Of a DNA stretch of 64,000 nucleotides, positions 9,993-18,437 are shown piece by piece. Source of the DNA: Dyella_B sp036746095 (lineage in GTDB: Bacteria > Pseudomonadota > Gammaproteobacteria > Xanthomonadales > Rhodanobacteraceae); NCBI RefSeq assembly GCF_036746095.1, contig NZ_DAIOEU010000016.1, forward strand, positions 12,255 to 76,254. The letters run 5' to 3'. Position 1 is the first letter of the stretch. Every line of letters starts with the position of its first letter. The notes below the pieces were generated by a model that saw nothing but the letters and a program-made list of their open reading frames with translations, had not been told where the DNA came from and ran no database searches. The translations under genes and the position numbers were made by a program.

Positions 9993-10033
9993 GCAAATGT
10001 GCATGAAGTCGGGCCGTGCCATAAGGCATGGCG
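9993..10033 (-). promoter_or_regulatory. 41-bp leader element shared by both RND genes (copy 1)
   Basis: This 41-bp block recurs at 13406-13446 with only three differences, each time 110-126 bp upstream of an RND permease start. It includes a hairpin (GCCGTGCC, 4-nt loop, GGCATGGC). On the minus strand it can be read as the start of a short peptide MPYGTARLHAHL. It may be a conserved upstream regulatory element, a leader peptide, or simply a trace of the duplication that made the gene pair. Confidence 0.5.
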
Positions 10034-10060
10034 AGGCTTGCATGAGGCTGTAATGGGTGA

Positions 10061-10098
10061 CCTCTCGTCATTCCGGCTTTCGCCGGAATGACGAGAGG
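10061..10098. repeat. Perfect 17-bp palindrome after the second RND gene
   Basis: A 17-bp stem (CCTCTCGTCATTCCGGC) and its exact complement are separated by TTTC. It starts 2 bp beyond the stop codon of the 10101-13280 gene. It belongs to the CGTCATTCC repeat family and probably forms a strong RNA hairpin that limits read-through or protects the 3' end. Confidence 0.85.
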
Positions 10099-10100
10099 AA

Positions 10101-13100
10101 TCAATCCATCTCGATCGCCGGCGTTTGCTGCGCCAATTCTCGCAAGCGCCGCTTCTCCGCACGCCGCGCCTTGCGTGCTTCCTTGCGCAGGCGACGATCG
10201 TATGACCACAGATAGATCGCCGGCGTGCTCAACAAGGTCAGCAACTGCGATACCAGCAGGCCGCCAACGATCGCGATGCCCAGCGGCTGGCGCATTTCCG
10301 AGCCGATGCCAAAACCGATCGCCAACGGCAATGCCGCGCCCATCGCCACCAGCGTGGTCATGGTGATGGGACGGAAGCGCACCAGTGCGGCTTCGCGGAT
10401 GGCCTCCGGCGGCGAGCGGCCGTGTTCGCGTTGCGCCACCAGTGCGAAGTCCACCATCAGGATGGCGTTCTTTTTCACGATGCCGATCAGCATCAGCACG
10501 GCGATGATCGCCATCAACGACAGCGGCGTATGTGTCACCAGCATCGCCAGGAACGCGCCCATGCCTGCCGCCGGCAAGGTGGAGAGAATGGTCAGCGGAT
10601 GGCCGAGGCTTTCGTAGAGAATGCCCAGCACGATGTACATGGCCACGATCGATGCCAGCAGCAGGATGCCGCCATTGGACTGCGCCTGCTGGAATTGCTG
10701 GTTGGCGCCGGTGAAATCCAGCCGCACGCCAGGCGGCATGTGGATGGAGAACGCCGCTTGCTGCACCAGGTCGATACCGGTGCTCTGTTGCACCTTGGGC
10801 TTGAGGTTGTAGTTGATGGTCGCCACCTGTTGCTGGTTGTGGTGGCGAATGCCGAGCGGGCTCATGTCAGGCACGATGCTGGCCAGCGCGGATAGCTGGA
10901 TCATCTGGCCCTTGCTGTTGCGCACGTACAGGTTGAGCAGTGACTCGGCGCTCATCGATTCGGAGCTGGAAGAAGTCAGCACCACGCGATATTGATTGAT
11001 ATCCGAGTAAATCACCGAGACCTGGTTCTGCCCGAAGGAGTTGAGCAGCACCGAGTCAATGTCGCCGATGTTCACGAACAGGCGGCCGGCTTTCTCGCGG
11101 TCGATCTTGATCTCCTGCTGCTTGCCGACCAGGTCGAAATTGCTGCTGATGTCGGAAAGCTGCGGAATGGTGCGCAGCTTGCGCACCATTTGCAGCGTGA
11201 TCGGCTGCAAATCCTGGCCGCCGCTGGTATCGAGGATCTGGAATTCGTACTGGCCCTGGTTGTCGCCGGCGCCGCCGCCGTTGAAGAACTGGATCGGGTT
11301 GAAGTACGCCTTGATGCCCGCGATCGGTTCGAACTTCTTCTCCAGCCGCTCGATCACCTTCTTGATGTCTTCCTTGCGTTGGCCCGGCTTGTCGCCGCGC
11401 GGCTTGAGGTCGGCGTACATCGAGGCGGCATTGCCCACCGCGCCGCCTCCGTTGTTCTCCGAACCCAGCACCGTCAGCACATCCTGCGTGGCCGGGTCGT
11501 CCTGCAGGAGCTTGTTGGCCTGCTGCACGCGCGTGGCCAGCAGCGTGGGCGAGATGTTGGCGTCGGCCTTGAGCGACACGGCGAGCTGGCCGGTGTCCTG
11601 ATCCGGCATGAAGGTGCCGCCCGCCGTCTTGACGATCGCCCAGCCGAGTACGGCGGTAAGGATCAGCAAGGTAAGCGGCTGCCAGCGCATCAGGCGGCGG
11701 TGGCGCATGGACCAGTCCAGCGCCCGCTCGTAGTGGCCATGCAACCAGCGGTCGAAGCGGTGCAGCGCCTGCTCGATGCGCGAAGGCGATCCGGCATAGG
11801 CCGACTCGGGCTTCAAATAGCGGCCGCACAGTGCAGGCGTGAGCGTCAACGACACGATGGCGGAAATCACTACCGCGGCGGTAAGCGTCACGGAGAATTC
11901 GCGCAACAGCATGACCAGCATGTTGTTGCCGAACAGCAGTGGCGCGAACACGGCGATCAGCGACAAGGTGATGGAAATAACCGTGAAGCCGATTTCGCTC
12001 ACGCCGCGCAGTGCGGCATCCAGCGGCGCCTCGCCATGTTCCATGTGGCGGAAGATGTTCTCGATCACCACGATGGCGTCGTCCACCACGAAGCCGATGC
12101 ACAGCACCAGCGCCACCAGCGACAGCGTGTTGAGCGTGTAGCCGAGCGACCACATCACCACGAACGCGCCGGCCAGCGACAGCGGTACGCTGAGCGAGGC
12201 GATCAAGGTGGGCCGCAACCGGCGCAGGAACACCAGCATGACCAGCGACACCAGCACGATACTGATCAGCAGCGCCACTTCCACTTCGTGCAGCGCGCCC
12301 TTGGTGCTTTCGGTGAAGTCGAAGATCGGCGTCATCTGCACGTCGGCCGGCAGCAGGTGGCGCAATTGCGGCAGCTTGGCGCGTACCGCTTCGGCGGTTT
12401 CCACCGCATTGGCTTCGGGCCGCTTGTTGATCTGCAGGCCCACCGTGCGCATGCCGTTGAACCATGCGGCCTGATATTTATCCTGTTCGCCGCTGCTGAC
12501 CTTGGCGACATCGGACAGATAGACCGGCACGCCCTTGTGGTTGGAGATCACCAGCTTGGCGAAATCGGCCGGCGTGTGCAGCGCATCGGTGGCCGTCACC
12601 ATCATCTGCGTCTGGCCGTCGCTCAGCATGCCCTGCGGAGAGGTGACGTTGGCGGCGATCAGTGCATTGCGGACGTCGTTGGCGGTGAGGCCCTTGGCCG
12701 ACAGCGCGGAGGTATTCACGTCCACGCGTACCGCATGCGGCGTGCCGCCGAACAGTTCCACTCGTGCCACGCCCGGAATCTGCGCGAGCGCGGGGCTGAG
12801 CAGTGTGTCGGTGAGATCGTAGAGCTTGTCCGGTGGCATGCTGCTCGAGGTCAGCGCCACGTGCAGGATCGGAATCTGCGAGGTGTCGAACTTGAAGTAT
12901 TGCGGCGGGCTGGGCAGCGCCGGCAGGTCGGGTTGGGCGGCGTTGATCGCCGTCTGCACGTCGACCGCGGCCTTGTCGATGTTGCGGCCGAAGTCGAAGC
13001 GCACCATCACCGTTGCGCTGCCCTGGTTGGCGTTGCCGTAAATCTCCTGCACGCCGGGGATGCGGCCAAGATGGCGCTCCAGCGGGGCGAGCACGGTATT

Positions 13101-13280
13101 GGCCATGGTCTGCGCGCTGGCGCCCGGCTGCGCGGCGGTGACGAACACACCGGGGAAATCCAGCGTCGGCAACGCCGCCACGCCCAGCATCAGGTAGGCG
13201 CAGAAGCCGGCAATGGTCAACCCGATCGCCAACAGCGAGGTGCCGATGGGGCGGCGGATGATGGGGGCGAAGATATTCAT
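10101..13280 (-). CDS. RND family efflux permease (HAE1 type), second of a tandem pair
   Basis: A 1059-aa paralogue of the neighbouring permease, aligning over its whole length (start MNIFAPIIRRPIGTSLLAIG). It has the same architecture: 12 membrane spans, two periplasmic porter/docking loops, and the proton-relay Asp pair in GFVVDDAIVVIENIF near residue 400. The C-terminus is highly basic (RRAEKRRLRELAQQ), as in its partner. The ATG is preceded by a weak GGTAAC ribosome binding site. On this strand the upstream gene is a TonB receptor, so the usual adaptor (MdtA/MexA type) is missing from the locus. The two genes share a 41-bp upstream element, which supports origin by tandem duplication. Substrate unknown. 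Confidence 0.92.
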   Translation of the reverse strand: MNIFAPIIRRPIGTSLLAIGLTIAGFCAYLMLGVAALPTLDFPGVFVTAAQPGASAQTMANTVLAPLERHLGRIPGVQEIYGNANQGSATVMVRFDFGRNIDKAAVDVQTAINAAQPDLPALPSPPQYFKFDTSQIPILHVALTSSSMPPDKLYDLTDTLLSPALAQIPGVARVELFGGTPHAVRVDVNTSALSAKGLTANDVRNALIAANVTSPQGMLSDGQTQMMVTATDALHTPADFAKLVISNHKGVPVYLSDVAKVSSGEQDKYQAAWFNGMRTVGLQINKRPEANAVETAEAVRAKLPQLRHLLPADVQMTPIFDFTESTKGALHEVEVALLISIVLVSLVMLVFLRRLRPTLIASLSVPLSLAGAFVVMWSLGYTLNTLSLVALVLCIGFVVDDAIVVIENIFRHMEHGEAPLDAALRGVSEIGFTVISITLSLIAVFAPLLFGNNMLVMLLREFSVTLTAAVVISAIVSLTLTPALCGRYLKPESAYAGSPSRIEQALHRFDRWLHGHYERALDWSMRHRRLMRWQPLTLLILTAVLGWAIVKTAGGTFMPDQDTGQLAVSLKADANISPTLLATRVQQANKLLQDDPATQDVLTVLGSENNGGGAVGNAASMYADLKPRGDKPGQRKEDIKKVIERLEKKFEPIAGIKAYFNPIQFFNGGGAGDNQGQYEFQILDTSGGQDLQPITLQMVRKLRTIPQLSDISSNFDLVGKQQEIKIDREKAGRLFVNIGDIDSVLLNSFGQNQVSVIYSDINQYRVVLTSSSSESMSAESLLNLYVRNSKGQMIQLSALASIVPDMSPLGIRHHNQQQVATINYNLKPKVQQSTGIDLVQQAAFSIHMPPGVRLDFTGANQQFQQAQSNGGILLLASIVAMYIVLGILYESLGHPLTILSTLPAAGMGAFLAMLVTHTPLSLMAIIAVLMLIGIVKKNAILMVDFALVAQREHGRSPPEAIREAALVRFRPITMTTLVAMGAALPLAIGFGIGSEMRQPLGIAIVGGLLVSQLLTLLSTPAIYLWSYDRRLRKEARKARRAEKRRLRELAQQTPAIEMD

Positions 13281-13405
13281 GCCGTTACCTGCGCCAAGAC
13301 GTCAGGCAAACGAAAGCCACGGCCGCGCGCGTCCCGCGCTGGCCGTGGCGCAAGCAAACAGAAGGGCACATTCATGGGCGCCTTTATGCCTTGGGGGCCA
13401 GAAGC

Positions 13406-13446
13406 GCAAATGTGCCTGAAGTCGGGCCGTGCCGAAAGGCATGGCG
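13406..13446 (-). promoter_or_regulatory. 41-bp leader element shared by both RND genes (copy 2)
   Basis: Second copy of the block at 9993-10033, with 38 of 41 positions identical and located 126 bp upstream of the RND start at 13280. The hairpin is kept (GCCGTGCC / GGCATGGC). The minus-strand reading is MPFGTARLQAHL. Confidence 0.5.
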
Positions 13447-13492
13447 TTGATTTTCCCTCTCCTGAGAGGCAAGGTCGGAGCCAGGATGGGCC

Positions 13493-13553
13493 AGCAGGCA
13501 GGGATGCAATCCCAGCATTCGCGTGGATGCCGGGATTGGCACCCCAGCCTGCT
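13493..13553. repeat. Inverted repeat of the GGGATTGC-type family
   Basis: The left arm (about 13493-13516, containing GGGATGCAATCCCAGC) is imperfectly complementary to the right arm (about 13529-13553, containing GCCGGGATTGGCACCCC). It lies just downstream of btuB (minus strand) and is similar to copies at 37032-37094 and 51729-51792. Confidence 0.6.
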
Positions 13554-13567
13554 TGGCATCTGCTGCC

Positions 13568-15466
13568 TTACAGGCCGTAGCGCACCGTCAAGTACCAGGT
13601 GCGACCCAACTCGTTGTAGTAGTAGACCGTCTCATAGCTGTGATCGAACACATTCGCCAGCTTGGCTTCCACCTGCCAATCCGGGGCGAAGCTGTAGCTT
13701 GCTCGCAGGTCGGTGGTGGCATAGCCGCCCATGCGTTCGGTATTGGCGATGTCGTCGTAGCGCTTGCTGGAGGCAAAGAACGTCGCGCCCAGGTTGAACC
13801 GGCCCAGCCTGCGATCGACGTCGACTCGTGCGGTGCGTTGCGCACGGCGCTGCAGCAGGTTGCCGTTGTTGGCGCCGCCGTCGTTGTTCTTCGGCTGCAT
13901 CAGCGTGAGATAGCTCTGCACGCGCCAGTCGTCCAGGTTGAAGCCGAATTGGCCTTCCACGCCACGGATGCGTGCGCGGCTCAGGTTTTGCGGTACGTAG
14001 TTCTGGTCCAGCACGATCAGGTTGTCGATGGTGGTCTGGTAGGCGTTGACGCCCCAGTTCCAGTGCTGCAACTGCTGTGTCAGGCCGATTTCCGCGCTGC
14101 GCGAGGTTTCCGGCCGCAAATCCGGATTGGCCGTCGGAAAGCCGCCGAGGGGCGGAAAGTACAGGTCATCAAACGTGGGCGCGTGGAACGCGCTGCCGTA
14201 GCTCACCGACAGCACCGGTCCGTTTTCGAAGTGATAGCCCCACGCCGCCGAGCCCGTGTTGTGATTGCCGAATTGATCGTTGTGATCGTGGCGCGCGGCG
14301 AGCTGCACTTCGTTATGGCCGAAGCTGCCCTGGTATTGCGCAAAAGTGCCGGTATCGCCGCGGGTGGTTTGTTGGAAAGCCGTGTCGCTGGCGACGTGTT
14401 CCTGCTGGTAATCCACGCCCACGGTGAGCAATTGGTCGGTCGCCAGCGTGATGTCGTTCTGCCACGACGCCTGGTTGCGGCGTGAATTGAAATAACCGGT
14501 GGCCATGCGCGGGTAGTACTGGCTGAAATAAGTGCCCTGGTAGTAGCTGGCGAGATCGTCGCGGCTTTGTCCGGCGTCGAGCGTGACTTTCCACATCGGC
14601 AGTGGCGTGAAACTCAGGCGCGCGCCGGCCACGTACTGCTCTTCCAGGCTGTCATTGCCGCTGTACGGGCTGCCGGCGAATTCCGCGTTGCTCTTGCTGC
14701 GCAGCCAGTCGAAGGCGAGCTCCGTGCCGTTGTCCCAGCGATAGCCGATGTTGGCGAAGCCGTTCCAGTTGCGATAGGCGTCGTTGCGCGGATCGTCCAC
14801 GTAGCAGGCAATGCCGCGTTCCGCCGCGCCCATGCGGCAATTGGGAATGCCGCCGGTGTAGGTGCCGCCGAGGCTCGCGTTGTACCACAGACGCGCATCG
14901 CCGCCGGAAACGCCGGCCTGGCCATTTACGTAACCATGGCTGCCGCCGGTAACGCTTACCGACGGCGAAATGTCGCCGTTCGGCTGACCGTGCCGGGTGA
15001 AAATCTGAATCACGCCACCGATCGCATCCGAGCCGTACAGGCTGGCGCGCGGGCCGCGCACGATCTCGATGCGATCGATCGCCTGCACCGGAATCTGCTC
15101 CAGCGCTGGCAGGCCGATGCTGACCGAGCCGATGCGCACGCCGTCAATCAGCACCAGCACATGCGTGGCATTGGTGCCGCGCAGATACAGCGAGGATTGC
15201 CCGCCGATACCGCCGGTTTGCGCGATCGACACACCGGGCAGGCCAGTCAGCAGGTCGACCACCGATACCGGCTGCAGGCGCTCGATGTCTTCGCGCGTGA
15301 TCACGGTGACTGAGGACAGCGCCTCGTTGGCGGTGATGGCGGTGCGCGTGGCAGTCACGATCACCGGCGTCAGCGAGCCGTCCTGGCCGTCGTTTGATTG
15401 AGCGTAAGCGGCCTGCGCGGCCAGTGACAGCAGCAAGGCGGCTGCAAGCGCATGTTTCTTCAACAC
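13568..15466 (-). CDS. btuB: TonB-dependent vitamin B12 receptor BtuB
   Basis: A 632-aa outer-membrane receptor for cobalamin, near the length of E. coli BtuB (614). The start is the GTG at 15466, giving the signal peptide VLKKHALAAALLLSLAAQAA; a GGGGAA ribosome binding site lies upstream. The TonB box region (SLTPVIVTATRT) is followed by the plug (SVVDLLTGLPGVSI, SSLYLRGTNATHVLVLIDG, IEIVRGPRASLYGSDAIGGV) and a 22-strand barrel. The final residues (WYLTVRYGL) do not end in the usual aromatic residue, but the last strand is otherwise normal. The assignment to B12 is strongly supported by the cobalamin riboswitch in its leader. Transport is energised by TonB-ExbBD, encoded elsewhere. Confidence 0.93.
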   Translation of the reverse strand: MLKKHALAAALLLSLAAQAAYAQSNDGQDGSLTPVIVTATRTAITANEALSSVTVITREDIERLQPVSVVDLLTGLPGVSIAQTGGIGGQSSLYLRGTNATHVLVLIDGVRIGSVSIGLPALEQIPVQAIDRIEIVRGPRASLYGSDAIGGVIQIFTRHGQPNGDISPSVSVTGGSHGYVNGQAGVSGGDARLWYNASLGGTYTGGIPNCRMGAAERGIACYVDDPRNDAYRNWNGFANIGYRWDNGTELAFDWLRSKSNAEFAGSPYSGNDSLEEQYVAGARLSFTPLPMWKVTLDAGQSRDDLASYYQGTYFSQYYPRMATGYFNSRRNQASWQNDITLATDQLLTVGVDYQQEHVASDTAFQQTTRGDTGTFAQYQGSFGHNEVQLAARHDHNDQFGNHNTGSAAWGYHFENGPVLSVSYGSAFHAPTFDDLYFPPLGGFPTANPDLRPETSRSAEIGLTQQLQHWNWGVNAYQTTIDNLIVLDQNYVPQNLSRARIRGVEGQFGFNLDDWRVQSYLTLMQPKNNDGGANNGNLLQRRAQRTARVDVDRRLGRFNLGATFFASSKRYDDIANTERMGGYATTDLRASYSFAPDWQVEAKLANVFDHSYETVYYYNELGRTWYLTVRYGL

Positions 15467-15610
15467 GATGGATGTTCCCCTGCCGCGCGTCCCCGCGCGG
15501 CGCAAGTCGTCAGCGAGCCGGCATCGGGCGGAGCAAAAAGGGAACGGAAGGCGACCAGGCGCAGAACGCCGCAGCGCGAACTCCGTGCCTCGCCCACCGC
15601 GAATGCCAGA

Positions 15611-15822
15611 ACCTGTTCCGGGCCGGTCTCCGGACTTGCGAGTGGCATGTTTGCACATGCCGTCAGCAATGCCTTCCCATGCTTACGCACAGTGGCGCCT
15701 TATCGCTGCAATGACTCGCTTACCGTTGCGGGGGCAGTGCCGGACTTGCTGCGCAAACAGCGCACCGGCTTCCCGTTTCATCCCTTTTGCTTTCGCCGTG
15801 GGGACACCTGGAACGGGCGCCA
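15611..15822 (-). ncRNA. Cobalamin riboswitch upstream of btuB
   Basis: The minus strand shows the conserved core of the AdoCbl riboswitch in order: GGGAAGCCGGTGCG (about 15765-15778), AGTCCGGCACTGCCCCCGC with CAACGGTAA (about 15722-15750), GCCACTGTG (about 15691-15699), GGGAAGGC, and finally the B12 box AAGTCCGGAGACCGGCC (15621-15637). Outer P1 arms can be drawn between about 15812-15821 and 15611-15620. About 145 nt separate the B12 box from the btuB GTG. The family represses expression when cobalamin is bound. An expression platform sequestering the start site was not resolved by eye. Confidence 0.93.
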
Positions 15823-15969
15823 CTGTAGCCGATGGAACGCGGTCCGGGCAATTTATGCATCTTGTCCCGCACTGTCCGGTTCGAGCGCGAAAAGGGGCCG
15901 ATAAGCAGATAACGCCTTTTTGCAAGCGCGGCGATGTAGTTATTGGGCCGACGAAGCGAGGATAAGACA

Positions 15970-16947
15970 ATGGACAGCCCGACTATTAACCCAACGTCTC
16001 ATGCGTATCACTCTTCGGCGGCAGAAGATGCCGCCGCGAGTACTCCGGCGATAACGTCGCAAACCGATCTGTCGGGTGATTTCGTCCAGCCGACCAATAA
16101 CCCGTTTGCGGGCGCCGGCCGAAAGCCTCGATCCATATTCCGTGAGGTGTGGGATAGGACGCCCTTTGGCGTCCTGCAAAACCTGATTGAAGGAAAAGGC
16201 CTCACCTGTAGCTTCTTTCCGGGCATATGCAGCCTGGCAGGGGTCGATGGCGGATACGAAAACAGTACGCAAGGCCCTGCCAGTAAAGCCCGATATGGAG
16301 TAACCAGTTCAAGCGATATTCAATCCGGAAAAAATGCCGGAAGGATTGTCGACCTGTCGTCGGTTCCCGCTGTGGAAAAAAGGGTCAGCAGGGTCCTGGA
16401 TGAAACCATCAAAAACACATGGAGGGCCTATAACCTGATGGACAGCCCGTCAACGTGGACTGGCAAGACAATGACGGCAATGAAGAAGTTGTTCGGGGAA
16501 GGGATCACTCGTCCGGACGTACGGGCCAGGATAAAGACCGGGCTGGCTACCTCGCTCGACGGCATGCAACAGCTGAGAGACAACCCGCAGCGAATCTTCC
16601 TTGAGGTTTCTCCCGAGCCCGGCGAAGAAAAAACCTCTGCATATACCGTCCTTGGGGAGGCTGGGCCGACGGGCGAAGTGGTATTGAGCAAACCTATTAT
16701 CGACAAGAACACGGATGAGTCGCTCATGCTGACGCTAAGTCATGAGGCCATGCATTTTTCCGACCTGCGAGACCGCTTTTACGTGGGCTACAGCGACCGG
16801 ATTGGTTTCTACACAAGAGAGGTCGATGGCCACGACGGCAGCATCGAGGAGGCTCCGGAAAACCCCGACTCCATCGCATGGGCAGCATTAATGCTGGGGA
16901 TGAACGGGCGCGAATTTCGGACACCGGTAGAAGTATGGGCGCGGTAG
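15970..16947 (+). CDS. HExxH metalloprotease-like protein, M35/aspzincin-like, paralogue 1
   Basis: A 325-aa protein of unrecognised name. The zinc motif HEAMH is at residues 258-262 in LMLTLSHEAMHFSDLRDRFY, with Asp265 and Asp268 downstream as candidate third ligand. Near the C-terminus is NPDSIAWAALML (298-309). The HExxH, downstream Asp and N-x-D-x-A order is that of aspzincins (M35 and Lys-specific metallo-endopeptidases). The conserved FG in TAMKKLFGEG also fits the family. The Ser/Thr-rich N-terminus lacks a Sec signal; a shared block TPFGVLQ...CSFFPGICSLAGVD (about 64-93) follows. The ATG at 15970 has an AGGA ribosome binding site. Base use is AT-richer than in neighbours, suggesting transfer. 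A secreted effector is possible but no secretion system is seen here. Confidence 0.72.
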   Translation: MDSPTINPTSHAYHSSAAEDAAASTPAITSQTDLSGDFVQPTNNPFAGAGRKPRSIFREVWDRTPFGVLQNLIEGKGLTCSFFPGICSLAGVDGGYENSTQGPASKARYGVTSSSDIQSGKNAGRIVDLSSVPAVEKRVSRVLDETIKNTWRAYNLMDSPSTWTGKTMTAMKKLFGEGITRPDVRARIKTGLATSLDGMQQLRDNPQRIFLEVSPEPGEEKTSAYTVLGEAGPTGEVVLSKPIIDKNTDESLMLTLSHEAMHFSDLRDRFYVGYSDRIGFYTREVDGHDGSIEEAPENPDSIAWAALMLGMNGREFRTPVEVWAR

Positions 16948-17067
16948 GAGTGAGAAAGCCACGCCGCTGGGATGTTTGGCCTGGAAGGTTCCCATCGCGA
17001 TGGCTATCTCCAGACAGGAATAGGCGTTCTTTGCCGCAATAGCGCAAGACCTCAACAAGAGGATGAG

Positions 17068-18096
17068 ATGGTGGATATCAAGCCCACAAACGCGCCCGCC
17101 CTTCTTTATCACCATGCAGTGCTGGATGCTTCTTCCGCGCTTACGCTGTCTTCACCGGAAGTAAGCCCGCCAGCTGGTTCATACGGCGGCTTTCCTCAAT
17201 CTAGCCACGGTTCCCCAGCGGGCGGCGCGCGCGAGTCGCGGTCAATACTGTATTACACGCCATTCGGGGTCATCTCTGATTGGGCTAATGGTAAAAAAGC
17301 CACTCCCTGCGATTTCTTCAGGGGCTTCTGCTCGCTCTTTGGCATCGACAATTCCAGTGGAGACGCCCAGGTTCCAAGCGGACCTGCAAACAGCCGGCCG
17401 AACCCGCCAGGCAATGACGCCGTGGTCGGCGGATATGACCGTGGCGTGCACGGCGGCGCATTTATCGAACTGTCACTTGACCCCCAGGTACAGGCAAGAG
17501 TCATGCGGCTTCTTGGAGAAGCTTATGAAGATGCCAGGAAAGCATGCGATGTACATCGCCATCCCGAATCCTGGGACGCCAATACACGAACAAGCATGCA
17601 GCAATTGTTCGGGAGCAAAGCGGGATCTTCCGAGGTACAGGCCAAGCTGGAGCGCCTGCGCGATGGAATTAAAAGGCATATCGAGAACAACGGCGGGGAT
17701 ATATACCTTGAGCTTTCCCGCAATCGTCATTCGGACATCGTTGCGTATGCGCCCATGGACAGCACAGGCAGGTATACCGGCCAAATCGTTCTCAATGCAG
17801 ACAAACTGTACGGTGATGACCGTGGTTATTTGGACAATGACGGTAATCTAAAAAAGACCCTGGTTCACGAGGTGGCTCATTCGGACGTCGGCATGCATGA
17901 CCATTTTTACATGACGTACGACAAAAACCGCGGTTACGTGGTGAAGCCCGATGAGAATGGACGTAGTGTTCCGTTTAACGAAGATGATGCGCCGGATACC
18001 CCGGACCCCTATGCGTATGGAATCCAGGTGCTGGCTGGAGATAAAGCGCTCGACGACGCTGGTGACGATACCGCCAGGTACAGGTACGAAACTTAG
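17068..18096 (+). CDS. HExxH metalloprotease-like protein, M35/aspzincin-like, paralogue 2
   Basis: A 342-aa paralogue of the preceding gene, 120 bp downstream. Shared landmarks are SILYYTPFGVISDW (59-72), CDFFRGFCSLFGID (81-94), TRTSMQQLFGS (173-183), HEVAH (267-271) in TLVHEVAHSDVGMHDHFY, and DTPDPYAYGIQVLAG near the C-terminus, which matches the NxDxYA segment of aspzincins. The ATG at 17068 is preceded by GAGGATGAG; upstream in-frame ATGs lack a ribosome binding site and similarity. There is no Sec signal peptide. The two cysteines in CDFFRGFC are conserved in the paralogue, suggesting a metal site or disulfide. The proteins differ over most positions, so the duplication is old. Substrate and location are unknown. 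Confidence 0.72.
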   Translation: MVDIKPTNAPALLYHHAVLDASSALTLSSPEVSPPAGSYGGFPQSSHGSPAGGARESRSILYYTPFGVISDWANGKKATPCDFFRGFCSLFGIDNSSGDAQVPSGPANSRPNPPGNDAVVGGYDRGVHGGAFIELSLDPQVQARVMRLLGEAYEDARKACDVHRHPESWDANTRTSMQQLFGSKAGSSEVQAKLERLRDGIKRHIENNGGDIYLELSRNRHSDIVAYAPMDSTGRYTGQIVLNADKLYGDDRGYLDNDGNLKKTLVHEVAHSDVGMHDHFYMTYDKNRGYVVKPDENGRSVPFNEDDAPDTPDPYAYGIQVLAGDKALDDAGDDTARYRYET

Positions 18097-18155
18097 CCGC
18101 CGAGCTTCCTAATCTGTCCGTCGATGGGGCGATAGTCACGTCTGCCACGCGAACT

Positions 18156-18404
18156 GTGTGGCACGCGTCGCGGATGCCGAATCGTCGGGATAGAAAAATG
18201 TTGGCTTCAATAGACTGCGGCGAAGTAGGTGTAGCACCGCGACTAACTGGGAGATGCGATCGTGCGTATCGACACACTTCCACCCGACAGGAGCCGAGCG
18301 GCGGCAAGCGCGTGCGGCGGCCGATACGCCTGGACACGGCCTCGAACAACCCCGATTCCATTGCCAATGCGGCAGTCGTCCTGGCCGACAACGGCGGCGC
18401 CTAA
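18156..18404 (+). pseudogene. Remnant of a third M35-like paralogue (C-terminal end)
   Basis: The reading frame ends with TASNNPDSIANAAVVLADNG and a stop at 18404. This strongly resembles the C-terminal segment EAPENPDSIAWAALMLGMNG of paralogue 1, including NPDSIA identical. The upstream part of the frame contains no HExxH and little recognisable similarity, so this looks like the degraded end of a third tandem copy. Only the last 25 codons carry the evidence; the left limit is arbitrary. Confidence 0.45.
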
Positions 18405-18437
18405 CCCGATGAGCTGTAAAATCACCCGCACAGGCCT

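Noticed and set aside
10992..13580. Long plus-strand frame of 862 codons antisense to the second RND gene
   Set aside because: The translation is His/Arg/Gln-rich nonsense typical of the antisense of GC-rich genes, and the minus strand has an unmistakable RND permease over the same bases.
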